A stretch of DNA of 64,000 bases, from positions 496,001-560,000 of the forward strand of contig BDSL01000056.1 in the NCBI GenBank assembly GCA_003116995.1. The letters run 5' to 3'. Positions 25,001-36,969 of this stretch are shown here, piece by piece. The notes beneath the pieces were generated by a model. That model was not told where the DNA came from and did not search any database. It saw only the letters and a list, made by a program, of their open reading frames with translations. The position numbers were made by a program, and so were the translations under genes. The stretch's first letter is position 1. Each line of letters begins with the position of its first letter. Source of the DNA: Yamagishiella unicocca. Its lineage: Eukaryota > Chlorophyta > Chlorophyceae > Chlamydomonadales > Volvocaceae.

Positions 25001-25415
25001 TTCCTATTTCCGATAGTCACATCCACATCGTATGCCCGAGCCCCCTTTTCCCCATCCCGGACGGTTGCTCCCCTCCATTCCAGCCTAGCGATATTATTGT
25101 ATGGCGTACCTTGCCCTTAACATAGTTCATGTCCAGCTCGTACTGTTGCTCTGACTGGATAACCGTGAAACTCCGGCCAAGCACCACCGGGGCTGGAAGT
25201 CCATTCCAATCGCTGTCTTCAAGAAGGATGTTACGTGCAAGCATCACTTGGTTGACTGTTGCGTTGGCAAACGCGGTTGCGAATTCGCGCCCCGTGTAGC
25301 ACGCTGCGTAAGTCCTCGTCGGGTATAGAGGCGAACTCCGCACCAAAGCAGAGAGAAGAATGCAGACCAAGAAGAAGCAGCCTGGCAGCAGGTCCGATGC
25401 CTTCGCCATACGCAT
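19010..25415 (-). CDS. Single-pass receptor-like protein kinase (TKL/Raf-like catalytic domain)
   Basis: Reverse-strand gene. Exon 1 (25415-25110) starts at an ATG ten bases inside a TTG-started frame. It has a signal peptide ([16 protein letters not shown]) followed by [18 protein letters not shown]. Exon 2 is 23992-23833 ([16 protein letters not shown]). A Cys-containing ectodomain exon at about 22.9-22.5 kb has [13 protein letters not shown] and YGPAGCML. The TM exon is 22306-22162 ([15 protein letters not shown] then HRWRR) and the juxtamembrane exon 21727-21544. Kinase exons are 21358-20910 (GKGSFGRV glycine loop, VAVKL lysine), 20794-20663 ([10 protein letters not shown]), 20159-20097 (DFGLSRLL), 19509-19491 (microexon, PCYMAP) and 19347-19010 ([17 protein letters not shown], stop TAG). 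Phases match from 20794 to the stop. The junction between 21544 and the kinase exon, and one or more ectodomain exons between 23833 and 22.9 kb, are unresolved. Such kinases are expanded in volvocine algae; the ligand is unknown. Confidence 0.85.
19491..19509 (-). other. 19-nt microexon encoding the kinase P+1/APE segment
   Basis: The reverse strand reads acceptor TATAG, then CCC TGC TAC ATG GCT CCA G, then donor GTGCGTG. The upstream exon ends in codon ACG at phase 0 (20097). The downstream exon begins AG TGC TTC (19347), so the spliced product reads AGT-PCYMAP-ECFD, the conserved GTxxYMAPE segment. Both junctions obey GT-AG. Confidence 0.88.
24622..24813. mobile_element. 192-bp foldback (near-perfect palindrome) element in receptor-kinase intron 1
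   Basis: Two 96-bp arms meet without spacer at AGTACT (centre 24717/24718) and are reverse complements except for one mismatch (GGAGGTCGG versus GGAAGTCGG). The termini are TGTAAC and GTTACA. The element is flanked on both sides by CCTCC (24617-24621 and 24814-24818), which looks like a 5-bp target-site duplication. There is no coding capacity. It lies within intron 1 (25109-23993) of the receptor kinase. The structure fits a non-autonomous foldback MITE; the transcript would form a very long hairpin. Confidence 0.85.
24910..25000. repeat. CATCCCCAACCCGAT-type low-complexity repeat
   Basis: Degenerate C/A-rich units (ATCCCC, AACCCGAT) are repeated several times. A similar C/A-rich tract lies at 24240-24330. 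Both are inside intron 1 of the receptor kinase. Confidence 0.6.
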
Positions 25416-25889
25416 TGCTCTCAACGGGTGGCAATGTATGAATGTTCTACTATACAGCGCTTCGTCTTGTACGCTTATTTACATATCTTTGTGCACTGAG
25501 TTGGTGCAGATACCACGAAATTTCGTCGCGAGTCCCATTTCGAAACGTAGACATTTCGAACAAAGGCCAACTACGGTTTGGATGACAGCGCGGGTATCAT
25601 TCCCATACACAAATTGCCGGGTGCACAGCATTACACATGCAATGCCACCTAGTCCGTACTGTCGTGCAGGCCGCGTACTGTCGTGCAGGCCCACTGTAGA
25701 AGAGGGACGAAAGCAGTCAGTCGTACACGTCGTTACCATACTAAGCACCGTGTTGGTATAATATGTTACAGTGTCCGCAAGCCCAGGCGAGCCTAGAACA
25801 AGATGGGGCCGCATACTGAGACCTCACCGTACGAGAAGCCAGCGCTAGCAGCTAGAAGACGCCCCAAAAGGCACAGGGAAAACAGAGGA

Positions 25890-26880
25890 CCTCGCACCGG
25901 CTGACCTGGAACATGGAGCACTCTGGCCTTCCCCCCACCGCCTTCGTGGACACCCTCGTCAGCCAGGCCTCCCGGGTTATAAATTGCGGTTAGGGCCCGG
26001 CCGATGTGGGTCGCCGCCTGACGGGTGTCCATGCACGCCTCCTCGTCGGTCACGCCGCGGCCGGCGGTTTCGGCGGTTGCAGCGCCCTGCCGCTGCCCTG
26101 TCACATGCTGGGCGCCACAATTTGTGCTCGAAGGTGGTGCCGCCATCTCGCCGCGGGTTTTGCGCCCCTGGCAGCAGGCGCTGCAGGTCTACTGGGCCTC
26201 TTTCTCCCGGCCTCCCGGCCCCTCGCCCTCCTCAAGGTGGACACTGCTGGCAATAGGCTAGGCACGGCTGGCCTGCCCGCTGACGCGTGGCGTGTGGCCA
26301 GCGGCCTTGCCTGTCTCCCGCTTGTGTCCGATGTGTCGGAGGAGCCTCTCCTGCCCGGCGACTGGTGCTGGGCGGCTCCATCCTGAGGCAACCTCTACTT
26401 CCCGGCCCCCGGTGTCGCCACTCTGTGGCCTGGGCTGCGCATCGCCATCCCGCCCTGCGCGCCTGCCATGGTTTCCGGGCTCTGGGCGGAATGTTGGCCG
26501 CCAAGGCCCCCCTTGCTGCCTTACCTGGGCGGTGGCGCCAAGCTCCCCTCCAGGGCCGCCCCAGTCTGAGCCAACCAGCATTCTCCCTGTGCTCATTGGC
26601 GCTCTCCGGTCGCTGCCTAACTGGCGCCGTCGGTTTCTAGCACGCCTGCTTTCGTGGACTGGGCCCGTCATCGCGCGGAGGCGGCGTTATCGCGGCACTT
26701 GCCCAGGAGTGTGCCCATGGACTGGTTGGTGGCGGCACGCGCGGTGCATCGCCAGCCTGCCAGCACTCGGACGGCCCCCTCGGTGGATACTGTCACCGCT
26801 CTCCTGCTCCCCCGGCTGGGTTGGGGGGGGAAGTGGGGAGCCTGGGCGCCGATGTGACCTCGCCCACGTGTTGTCGAAGT
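25890..26880 (+). mobile_element. LINE fragment, paralogous to 50.88-51.77 kb
   Basis: About 1 kb aligns by eye with 50880-51770 along its length: the same CGGCCGATGTGG(G/A)TCGCCGC, GCACGCCTCCTCGTCGGTCAC and GGCGCCACAATTTGTGCTCG blocks. The translation carries the segment downstream of the reverse transcriptase (RLLVGH, GATICARRWCRHLAA). The reading frame is broken and no FADD-type RT core is present, so this is a 5'-truncated, decayed copy. Confidence 0.8.
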
Positions 26881-27589
26881 AATGTAAGTTATACGGTTGT
26901 GGGGCGTCCTGAGCAGCCGTGCAGCAACCATTTGGCAATCTTGGCACGAGCGAGGTGGTCACCGTGCTCCTGCAGTGCCCGGGCCGAGGACCCAGGACTC
27001 CAGTGGGTTTCGGTCAAGCAGTGTATGGTGGCCATCGCAGCCCACAATAACAATTACTATTATGACCAAGGAGGAACATCACTAACTATACATTTGCATG
27101 GGGCAGGGTCGCCACCTTGTAAAGCCGAGTGCATCTTTAGTAGTAAACTGTAACAGTCACATCAATATTGGCTTGTAAGCGGCGCTTTGGGCGGTGGCTG
27201 ACCCTTTGGGCGATGGTTGACCCTCTGGGGCTCTTTTCGCCTAGCCAGCTTGCCTTGACCCGCTGTGGTTGATAGGGCCGAGAGGGGCCGGCGCACACAC
27301 CCGATCCTGGCAGATGTCGAGCCCGGAGTGATTGGCCAAGTCAATCACCGAATTCGCCCATAATTTCGAGGTTTTCTGGACCATGCTACATCACACTCCT
27401 TACCAGTGAAAGGTGGCTGCGACTCCAACCTGCCGCCCACACAATAGTTACTACTGCGACAACTCATTACAACATGCCCCTTCGGGCCGGTACGGCCCAT
27501 ATGTTGCCGTTTTTACTCTACGTAAGGAACAAACCCAGCGATCGGCCTTGTCTACATACATCAATGCTGTCCCGCTTAACGCTAAAACG

Positions 27590-27670
27590 TGTCAGTGTCA
27601 GGCGATGTGCCCGATGGTTCTGCCTTTTGGTCTGGAACCCACCTGAACCCACTGTAACAAGAACGAATAC
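27590..27670 (+). mobile_element. LINE 3'-tail copy
   Basis: It shares GTCAGTGTCAGGCGATGTGCCCGATG and then TTTTGGTCTGGAACCCAC...CACTGTAAC with the 16.5 kb copy, followed by AC/TA-rich sequence. Confidence 0.7.
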
Positions 27671-28196
27671 TAAGACTAAGGCCGCCTGGGCAGTTAGGGC
27701 ATACAGGGAACGTAGTTAGGGCGTACGTTTCCTGTACAGGGCGTACAGGGAACGATTACTACTACTAAGACCCCCTGGGCAGTTAGGGTACCCCTGGGAC
27801 AGCGTCTCTATGGACTATGTACACAGATACATGTAACTAGAAGCATCATCAAAGGATCAGCGACGATACGGGTGTTGTGCAGGATTCCCCGCAATACTGC
27901 TTTCATCATGATAGGAACCCATTGGGTTTGTCCGTGTTCTTACATGCCGCAATTGGAAAGCGTGTGGGTTTCGCAGGATCCACTCAGCCTAGCTCCTAGC
28001 GGGTTCGGCCTGATCAAATATAACGCATCCAATGTAGGATACTAAACCAAAGGGTCATGGTATGGACTGGAAGACATCTCACCAGCAGAAGGTACTGTGC
28101 ATCGATAAGGAGACGCACTCACACTTCAAGCACAGCTATGCCTGTGCAGCAGTCGCCCTGAGCTTACCATATACAATTTCGAAGACATCTTCACAT

Positions 28197-28201
28197 TTAC
28201 A
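28197..28201 (-). promoter_or_regulatory. Candidate TGTAA polyadenylation signal
   Basis: TTACA on the plus strand is TGTAA on the coding strand, 235-239 bases after the stop of the tetraspan gene. TGTAA is the usual signal in chlorophycean algae. The assignment rests on position only. Confidence 0.45.
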
Positions 28202-28435
28202 CCTTCATACGAAATGCCCCCCACACCCTACATCGATCACCCGTCCTTTGGAGGATCGACATGCGAAAGGAGTGTCCAGCCTGTTAAGTATTATTATGTC
28301 AGCTCTCGGTACCGCCCACCCAGGTTCATACATGTCGACGCACTCGAAACAACAAAGGGTCAAGGCGCAACGCTTCGCCCGAATGCAGGTTGCAAATCAC
28401 GCGCATGAGATCATAGGCCCCTTCAGGTTAGGAGC

Positions 28436-29564
28436 TCAGAAATTTGCCGGTTGATAAGTCGATGGTTGGTACTTCTGCTCCACTGGCGCGGAGGAGCCCG
28501 TCTGAAGCGACATCGGTGCAGCCGCCCCGGGCCCCATGCTGGCGTAGGCGTTGGAGGCGCCCAACCCAACAAAAATGATGAGTGCGAAGTTGGTAATGCA
28601 CAGCAGCACCGCACCAGCGGCAGCGGCATTGTACGCGTCTGCATACATTGCAAAGAGGCCGCATTTCGGTTGGAGGATAACTTACTACGTCGAAAGTTCT
28701 CAGAAGCAGCAGTAACATTGTCGGTATGTGCCAAAAAACCCTGGCAAACTCGAACATCGCCAGTCTTGGAAGACAGCCGGAACCCTTGTTGCGACTCCGT
28801 TTTCGTGTACCCGCCCCGCAAGCGCTCGATGCCCATCATCGACAGACTCCCCAATGTGCTGCCCTCCTGCCCCAAACCGCTTTCGCCCGCCCATCGACCT
28901 ACCTGTCTTGTAATCCTGAAAGTTCCATCCGCCAACCGAAAAGCTATTCGTAATAAAGTTACGAGCCATGAAGGTCAACAACACGGTCACCATGCCCTGC
29001 AACATATAATAGCCAGGTAAGCATGCACCTCCAGTGTTACGCTTTCGGGACAGGACAACTCGTTGATACCCACCAGGTAGGTTAAGAAGATGTGTCGGGC
29101 TCTGTCAAATGCTGCCGTGAAGCTGCAGGCGCATCGAACACATGACGTGGGTCAATGTTTTGCCATACTCAACTCTCAATGATAACGACTTACCACGTGA
29201 GGATCATGATAACCAGCAAAATAAATTCGAACCAAATCGTCCACCTGTCGTCACGCATGAGCCTGGTCAACAGGACGAAAAGGAATTGAAGAGATTGCAA
29301 CCGGCATACCATTCAAGCTGATAGCTGTTGGCACAGTAGTTTGCTTTCGATCCGTCAGGCCGATTGTTTATGCAGTCTCGGGTGCTGGCACCCAGGCCGC
29401 CCAGCGCAACGACTGCACAGCAGCTTAGTTCAGGTGTTAGGCGACGACAGTAATCAGAGACCATGCGTTAACGTAAGATTCATAAGCAACGTTCACTGAC
29501 CCCATGAGAGCAGGCCGAAGAACAGTAGGAAGAGCCCCACCGGATGAATATGCAAACGCGCCAT
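28436..29564 (-). CDS. Four-helix integral membrane protein (tetraspan/MARVEL-like), unnamed
   Basis: Six reverse-strand exons with matching phases: 29564-29501, 29412-29310, 29244-29194, 29122-29074, 28996-28903 and 28638-28436. They give 187 residues, from ATG at 29564 to TGA at 28436. TM1 is GLFLLFFGLLSWG. An extracellular loop with paired cysteines follows (STRDCINNRP, KANYCAN). TM2 includes FEFILLVIMIL, then FDRARHIFLTYL. TM3 starts MVTVLLTF and is followed by FITNSFSV. TM4 is VLLCITNFALIIFVGLG. The tail is Pro/Gln/Tyr-rich and ends YQPANF. Topology with a short N-terminus and one Cys-bearing loop resembles MARVEL/claudin-like tetraspans, but homology is not asserted. Function is unknown; membrane organisation or trafficking would be a guess. 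Confidence 0.85.
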
Positions 29565-32500
29565 ATGGAACGGTCTAGACGATGCTTCTAGGGTAACTTT
29601 ATCGTGAAATAGGAACAGGGTGTCGGGCCAAGATAATACGATGTTAACGAAGGCAGCGTACATATCATGATACCTTCCTCACACCATTCTGGTTCCGGAG
29701 CATTTAGTAGGCAACTCTCCATCTGCCGAGTGCCTAAACTGCGAGCTGATCACAGGCTTCGTGTTCATCTTGTATATCCCGGTCATGAATGGATGTCGCC
29801 TTAAATCTTCTTTCTGCGCGATGCATACCGGTACTAGTGTTGCATGTGGGCTTGCAAGGAGAAGACCTGCAGCAAGCGTGGGACCATTATAGAAATTTTA
29901 CATAGTTTGGTATAAACGAATCCCGTTGAACCTTTGTTTGGCGTTACAGTTCCGGCAGCTCCTTACTCCTTGCACGTCCTGAACTTCCCTGTAACGCTCG
30001 CATTCTGAACTTCACCCAATTTACGCCTATGCGTGCTTCCACTCCTAACGTTCAGGACGTAGTTCTCGGGAGGATCAGACGGTACATGCCACAAGGCAGT
30101 GCCGTATGGCGCAATGGATCACTCCAATTCAATGTTACAAAGGAAATTGTCTAGCATTGTGACGTCCTTGCCACCCATGCAGCTGCTCTGGCTTAAGAAC
30201 GGCCACGAGGGTGGCGCAAGATGCGAGGACATGCAGAAGGGATGGCCTCCCAAGTGCAATCCCGGGAAGAACGTTACATAACCCCACCCGTCAGTCCTCT
30301 TTCGTTATTGCACCGCGGGGTAGCGACGCAGCGGCAGGCGGCTGGGGGGGTTTGGCGTTGGTGCCTGAGTGACACTACGGCAGACCCTCGTCGTGCCCTC
30401 TTTGGCACCTGTAATGCACTGATGGCTAAACAGGGCGTGTAACAGTTTGCACCACATCCCACAGGATCCCGGTGCTCACTATACGTACTATTACCTGGCC
30501 CTGTCTTTAAATCACCATGGCATTGTCCCTCGTCCCAAACAATGTGCGTACAAGTGCGGACCAGCTAGTGCATACTGGCACGGAATCGTCGCCAGATGGC
30601 ATCATGAGGCCTCCAGCTTTGATTAAGTACCGCTTCACGAAAGCTGTGGGGCAAGGCGGCACCCCTGCAGGTGTTGAATACGTCGGCACCACAAAGTGCA
30701 CTACCATCGTCGCATCACGCCCATCCATCAAGTACGGCATTGGTTTGCGGTGCATCTTTCAATCGCCCAGTCGCTGAGATGGCTGGTCCTTGCCCTTGCC
30801 ACGTATATGCGTAACGTATAGGGATGTAAGAAGGTGTTCGCGCTGTCGGATGGCGCTAATCGCACCACAGCCCGTATGTGTTGTGCAAACCACTCCCTTC
30901 AGGCAAGCCGTTCCAGACGAATTGCTTTCTTTATTTTCTTGGATTCTTCCGGCTTTCGTGGGTACGCTGGTCGCTCCGACTCGGTTGAGCCTTACCAAAG
31001 TCAAAATGCGCGCTTATGTCGCCAGCACTTCTTCGGATGCCCATAACTTCACGATATCTTTGTATCCCAGGTTATCGCTTCAGCTTAGCGTCGGGCGTCC
31101 GAATCCAACTTTGATACTATGCGTGCGTCTACGGGAAGCCGAGGCAGTGCTTTCGGCTTGGTATGTCTCACCTTTGCGTTTGCGGCAATCGTTGCCGGCA
31201 ATTCACACCACCTCAACGGGTCTGAGTACGCTGCAATCCATCCTCGTCTACCGGCGGTCATTGAGGTGGGTTAGACGATGTCCACCTCATCCATGCCTCA
31301 TCGGTCCGGCGCCTGCGCCAGCTCGCGTTTAAGGAAGGATTCATTGCTGCCGGGTGCGTAGGATAAAAGGAGCCGCATGTCGGACATGTAGAGGGAGGGC
31401 ACATTTTCCACCCGTGTTGCAACCGAGAGGGAGACGCATATGGGCGTAAACCCTTGCAGTGCCTTCCTGTGCCCCGGCCCCCTGCACAGCTACCCGCCCA
31501 TCGGTGCATCCCGCGCCCACATCCACAATGCGCATCCGACCCTACACTGCCCAGCCTGGCCTTCCTGGGCACCTACCACGCCTGTCTTGTTGGGCAGACC
31601 CACTGCCCACGCGGCATGCCGTTCCGCAGCGCCTGCATACTTCCAGGGAGGAGGCCTCCCTTGTTCACCAGTGCTCTTATCATACACCCGTATCGGAATG
31701 GCTTGAACCACCTCCTCCCATCCGTCTCCTTCGCCGTGTACACGGGTTCCTCCACACCTCCAGTTCCAAAAGCTGCACACGCGTCCGCCCGACCCAATCG
31801 ACCCTCAGGTGCGCACAAGCGGGGCGGGCTGCGGCAGCTGGTGCCGATGCAGCGTGCGGCAGTGGGTGCCGACGCGGCGAAAAAGGCCCCCTGGAGAGAA
31901 CCGTGCAAGGAAGAAGGAGCAACGTAGATGCGGTCGAGGGTTCGGGTAGAGATGCGTGTAGTCCTGGCGGTTGGAGTGCAGGGCACGGCGGTTATCAGCC
32001 AGCCCAGTGCAACATTGATGTTGTTCGTGGCGTGTTAGGAGCCCCGCAGAAGTGAACTGTTGGAACGGCCCTGAACGGCCAACTGGGTTGTTGGCTTGTT
32101 GACAGCAGAGCCGCAAGTGAAACTCTATGCCAAACGTACATTGCATAGGAGGACATTTGATTGCAATCTAACTTGTGACGGGGCGCCGTATCAAAACCCT
32201 GAAACCTGATAGCCATCCGTTAGGGCGCAGGGGACAATGGACATCAATTCGATAGCGATTTCAGTTGTATGTAGACACGTTGACACTCAAAAGTGTAAGC
32301 GCCCATGCGAAAGCTTGCCAATACGGCATTTGGGCGGCGTCTACACGACAGGTTTTCATTGGCACAGGAACTAGTAATTGATTACATAAGCAGCGTAGTA
32401 CGAGTCTTTTGTTAAAGTGCTTGTGGATGCGTGCGCAGAACAGTGGACATTTGGACATTCGCGTTGATAACCGACAGTAACTTACCCAGCATACAGCAAT

Positions 32501-33380
32501 ATTCGCCATCAACCAGTTTTGCTGGTAAATTTACCTTTAGGTGTTACGACGGCTGCGCAAGGCATCTGGGTCATGGGAACCACGTCGCGACGGTCCAGCG
32601 ACAGGTTTAAGAGGAGAAATAACAGCGATGCAGGATGCAATCGTGGCCGACAGCGGGAAAGTGAAGAGAGCATTGTAAGCGAAGCGTCTACTTCAGATAG
32701 CGAGGTTGAGGCGTCGCCATTCGTTGGCCGGTACATCGGGTGAGGAGTCGTCGGCGAAGTCTGGTGCATACCTGTATGAATAGCAATACATGTAGAAATG
32801 TGTGTTTAAGCTGTTCCCAATGGCTCAATGCAATGTCCATACGAGTTGATGTTGCACCCTGCGCAGCTGACAGGAGGGCAACAGCCATTCGCCTCTTGCC
32901 TAGAATGCATGTCGACAGACACCGGTACCCTGCGGGCCCCTGCCTCCGCATCTTGGATTCTGCAGGTCGGTAGGCTGCCTGACCACTGAATCCACACGCC
33001 AGGTGGACACCATCTGCTGCACGCATACGTACGCTATGGTCGGGTAAGAGGTGCCTTTGGGTTTTCTCACTGTTAGCTGGACAGCGGAGGAAGGTAGTGC
33101 AGAACTAAATGGCGGGCAGCAGAAGAGCGTATCGCAAATAAAACCGCGACCGTCACCCCAGCTTGCAGCGCCATCCCTTGGACATCCATCCGTTTGGCCC
33201 AACCACAGTGGACAGTAGACTAATACCAGACGCATGTACTCGTATGCTACCGCCAATTGTCCAAGCACACGCCGTTCGTTGTCTGTTGCTCCCGTTGCCA
33301 TCGTGTGAGCTGCGTTGGTCTTACGAACAGATGTCCCTAACCATTAACGGCGCGCCCGCAGTTACACATTGGCACGGGCC
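29565..33380. other. Long region without a resolved gene
   Basis: Several frames appear coding-like but could not be joined. Reverse-strand 30755-30507 (Pro/Val-rich, with PYLMDGRDATMVVHFVVPTY) may be an exon of an unknown protein; the + frame 30517-30777 overlaps it. Frames at 31440-32055 overlap on both strands. A Ser/Glu/Asp-rich + frame at about 32600-32740 (ESEESIVSEAS) could be an upstream exon of the MATH gene, but its splice borders are not convincing. Confidence 0.35.
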
Positions 33381-34780
33381 ATGGGCCCTGGCACGCGGCT
33401 GTGTAGCGACATGTTCGAGGTCGGTGGGCAGCTGTTTCGTCTGGAGGTTTACCCGGCTGGTCTGAACCGTGACACGTACAAGTACGTCTCGCTGTTCCTA
33501 ACAACGCCTGGCACCATACGCCCCGGCCACCTCTTGTATGAGTTGAGCATCTTGGACAGGGTAAGATACGCTCCTGTCACAACTCGCGGCGGCTGTAGTC
33601 CTGTGCCGTCGGTCGCGTATCTTGGGAGGTCGCATGCCGCTGGGCCCTAGGGATCATTTGGATGGAGTGCCGACACGGATCGTATGGGTGCTGGCACGCT
33701 AAGGTAGACTGGGCTGTTGCAGTCTGGACGGCAAACCAACGCCACCTTTGTGCGTTGGCCAATACTCACTCACCCCAACACCGCGACCCGGCAACGTTGC
33801 AGAGCCAATCCAAGCCGCAGCACATCACGGAATCGCGCACTGCTGGCGCGCCAGGCCCCCCTGAAGCAGCGGCTCTCATGGCACCGCAGCCAGGCGTCGT
33901 GGCCGGCTTTCCCAGGTTCATCAAGGCCAACTTCTTGCACCGGAACTCGCGGCGCTTCCTGTCCGATGACACGCTGACCGTGCGGTAGGTATTGGGGGCC
34001 CTACGAGGCTGCGACGCTGAGCGACGATGTTAAGGCTAAGCCTTTGATGTGGTGCATGCAGATGCACCTGGCACGGCAGGGGATCATTCAAGCCGTGTCT
34101 CGTTAATATCGTCGGGATGCGCTGCGCTCGGCGGCGCCTAGGGCATCCCCTCCTGCCGGCACAGGAGTTCCCAGTAGCCCCCTGCAGTTGCAATGGAACA
34201 TGTAGCGCCCTGCAGTCGCAGTGTTCTGTCGATCCTGCTGGAGGTATTCCTGACAGTCCCCCCGCGCGGGTTGACCTGCTCGCTGCCTCGCCCCCGCGGC
34301 CACTGGCTCCCCAGGGCGACCGTCCAGGTGCTCACCGGCTGGAGCTCCTTCCCGGTGGCGCCCGCAGCGCAGCCGCAGGTCTTCAGCCTCCACCCAGCTC
34401 CCGTCGCCGCACCGCTGCTTCCATCGTTCCCGTTCACGTCGTACGTGTGTGGCGCCGGCGGCGCCGCCGCCCTGCCGTCGTACTACTCGCAGCCTCCCGG
34501 CAGCTGCTCTTGCGGAGGCGGCACCGCTCCCGGAGCCTCGTTGCCGCAGCAGCTGCAGCCCATTTCCGCATGGCCCTACATCCAGCAGCAATCCAGCCCA
34601 TACAGTCGTTATGCAGTGCCGTACCCGGGGACGGCGCTGCCATCGAGCGCGCTATTGCCACAGCAGCTGCCGTACGCGGGCGTCACTGGCGGGCCTGGTC
34701 TGGGGATGAGTCCCGGCCAAGCTTGGCAGACGCAGCCGTTCGCGTCTGCAGCGCTGGCGCAGGGCGGTTTGCCGTACTAA
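33381..34780 (+). CDS. MATH-domain protein with Gln/Pro/Tyr-rich C-terminus (5' end uncertain)
   Basis: The in-phase exon chain is 33381-33560, 33803-33984 and 34216-34780 (stop TAA). The first ATG in frame is 33381 (MGPGTR), but an AG acceptor lies at 33351-33352, so upstream exons are possible. Exon 1 reads CSDMFEVGGQLFRLEVYPAG then KYVSLFL, the SxxFxxGGxxWxxxxYPxG signature of MATH/TRAF-C domains. Exon 2 reads GFPRFIKANFL then FLSDDTLTVR, the C-terminal MATH strand order. The third exon leaves the domain and becomes Pro/Gln/Tyr/Gly-rich (PYIQQQSSPYSRY). MATH domains bind peptide partners and in plants and animals often recruit substrates to cullin-3 ligases through an attached BTB domain, which is not seen here. 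A TGTAA at about 35035 could be the poly(A) signal. Confidence 0.75.
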
Positions 34781-36969
34781 GTAGCAGCTGCTACAGCGGG
34801 CTCCAGCCGTACTAAGGTTGCGAACATGTGTTTCGCGCGTCGCAGCGGGGCCGGCCATGTTGCTGCGATGTCTAAACAGCTGTTGGACTGTCGTAAGGAT
34901 ACTTGTCAATATTGGCGCAACACTGTGGGCAAGCCACCGTAGCGTTGCCGGGGACGGCTGACCGCGCCGAACAACATCGTGGTTGTGGGATATGGCGAAT
35001 ATGGCGGTCGAATTGTGCTCAGGGAACTGACACTTGTAATCTGTACGATACAGCCGAGGATGAATGCGGTTGGTTGCGTGCGGACAGGTGAGGTATTAGA
35101 ATGAAATCCGTGCGTGGGCATTGAAAGGGAACTAGGACGCGGTTAGGTGAGGAGGACTTGCTGTGCTACCTGGCGCACCGGGGTTGATCGCGGAGGGTTA
35201 GGATCGAAACGACAATGCTGGGATGCCATGTATGAGATCCTGTGAACTACGGAGTTACACGATACTGCAATGTAGCAGCGCTTGCGGCAAAGGCTCCGCT
35301 GCTGCTGGTATAACTAGGGGACGACAGGCCGGCTGGCCTAGGCCCCGCGACCAGCCCATAGCTCGGCACAGCGAAAAGCCGAATCAAATGTCGCAGCTTC
35401 AAGTGTTTCGTACATGCGTTGAAGGAAATGAAAGAGCGTTGCGTGCGCCCCTGATCAGCAATCGTGTAGGTTGATAAAATTAGAAAACTGGCCACCAAAA
35501 ATCGTAGGAAGCCTGGCAAGCCTAGTGTTATCACAACCGGGTTGCAGGATAAACAGCAAGGTCCGCTCGTGTCCCTTGTTATTAGCCAGGGTTGCTGCGC
35601 TCTTGTCATGCAAGAGCCACGTCATAAGCAAGGCAGTATTTATTGGGGGCACATCAGCGGCTCCACAGCACGGCGCGCGTGATGCATGTAACCCTCGCGC
35701 TCTCCACTTCACGCTAAGCTCGTCGGCAATCGGCCCCAGGCATGAACCGCACCGCCTGCTCCTCGCCACCGTTACTGACGGCCGGCAACAAGGTAGAGAT
35801 TTGCCGTCTACCATCTACCACCGACCGGGGTTGCCGCCCTGCCATGGATGCTGGATCTAACCGAATGCATGCTTATGTGCGGGCGCGCCACCATCCAACG
35901 TTGCGAGCAGCCTTCTGCAACCCCATCTCCGATGCCTGAACATCCCTCGTCTGCCGAACCCGCCTCACTCTCGTGCACAGCCACACCACAATTTCATCGT
36001 CACGGATGGGCAGTCAGGCGCACACGGCGATCCACGTAAACCAGTGCCCGCCATGCAGCATAGTCCTCGCCCTTCCAAAAGGCCAGCAACGGACGGACGC
36101 GACCTAGGCCACGACCTCCCGAGTGGCGCCACCAGTGCAGACCTCAAGCGGTCCCTGGTCTACTACAGTCCATACCCGGGTACAAAATTCCGGGAGTCGC
36201 TTGTTTCTCGCTCGGGTGCTTGGTACCCAACATGCAACATCGCACCTCTAGGTTGGATGGTACGCTCATATGCAACATGGCGCGGGACCTCTCGGGCCGG
36301 CACCCCAATGGGCTTAGACGGGCCCTGCTCGCAGCCGGCCAGCGCTCCTTGCATTCAGGCGGGGCGGCTAGGCGTGTATACATGCAGCGCCCGCCAGGCT
36401 GCATTCCGGCACGAGGAAAGACTACGCAATTCGCTGCTGCACACGCGGGGTCATCCCTAACCGAGCACTCTCACGCGACTCGGCGCAAAGGCCCCGGAAC
36501 ACAAAAAACGATCCATTCTTTTCGCAATGTGCGAGACATACTCTCGTCAGGCGCCCTCTCGTCATACACACCCGCTCATTCGTCCTTAAGAGCGGCTGTT
36601 GCTCTCGTTTGCTGCTCATGCGATCGACAGTTCGCATGCAGACGCAGACCTGCTGCGTGTCATCTGGGCGCAACAGGGGAATTGAGTTGCTGTCTACATA
36701 TATAAAATTGAAAGCATTTCGTACAGTCCTCAGAGGACCCTCTCGCTAGGCAAGACCCTCCTCGCTGCCAACCGCGACAATTGGTACGGCAACTTCGGAG
36801 CGGTACCATGCTCGTCCTAAAATTCTCTTCTCTTGCACAAATCATACCGGCGGCTGCATCAGACACATACAAAGCTTGCGTCGACGATCCGTTCAATCTC
36901 ATACAGGCTCGAAACGATGTACGCATTCCGCATGGCGTGCGGCGTTGCACGCACTGGGTTGCCCCGCCA
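34781..36969. other. Intergenic, no supported gene
   Basis: This lies between the ends of the convergent MATH (+) and TPR/RING-H2 (-) genes. Frames at 35247-36705 are short, overlap on both strands and carry no domain. Confidence 0.4.

Larger units (their letters stand above)
26881..28435. other. TE-rich intergenic DNA
   Basis: No supported gene. It contains a LINE tail at 27590-27665 and short duplications near 27175-27235 (CTTTGGGCGGTGGCTGACC-like) and 27695-27790 (GGGCAGTTAGGG twice, CATACAGGGAACG-like twice). A reverse-strand TGTAA at 28201-28197 is a plausible poly(A) signal for the next gene, about 240 bases past its stop. Confidence 0.5.

Noticed and set aside
34103..34591. Reverse-strand Arg/Gly/Ala-rich frame
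   Set aside because: It is antisense to the last exon of the MATH gene, which continues the frame fixed by the two preceding exons.
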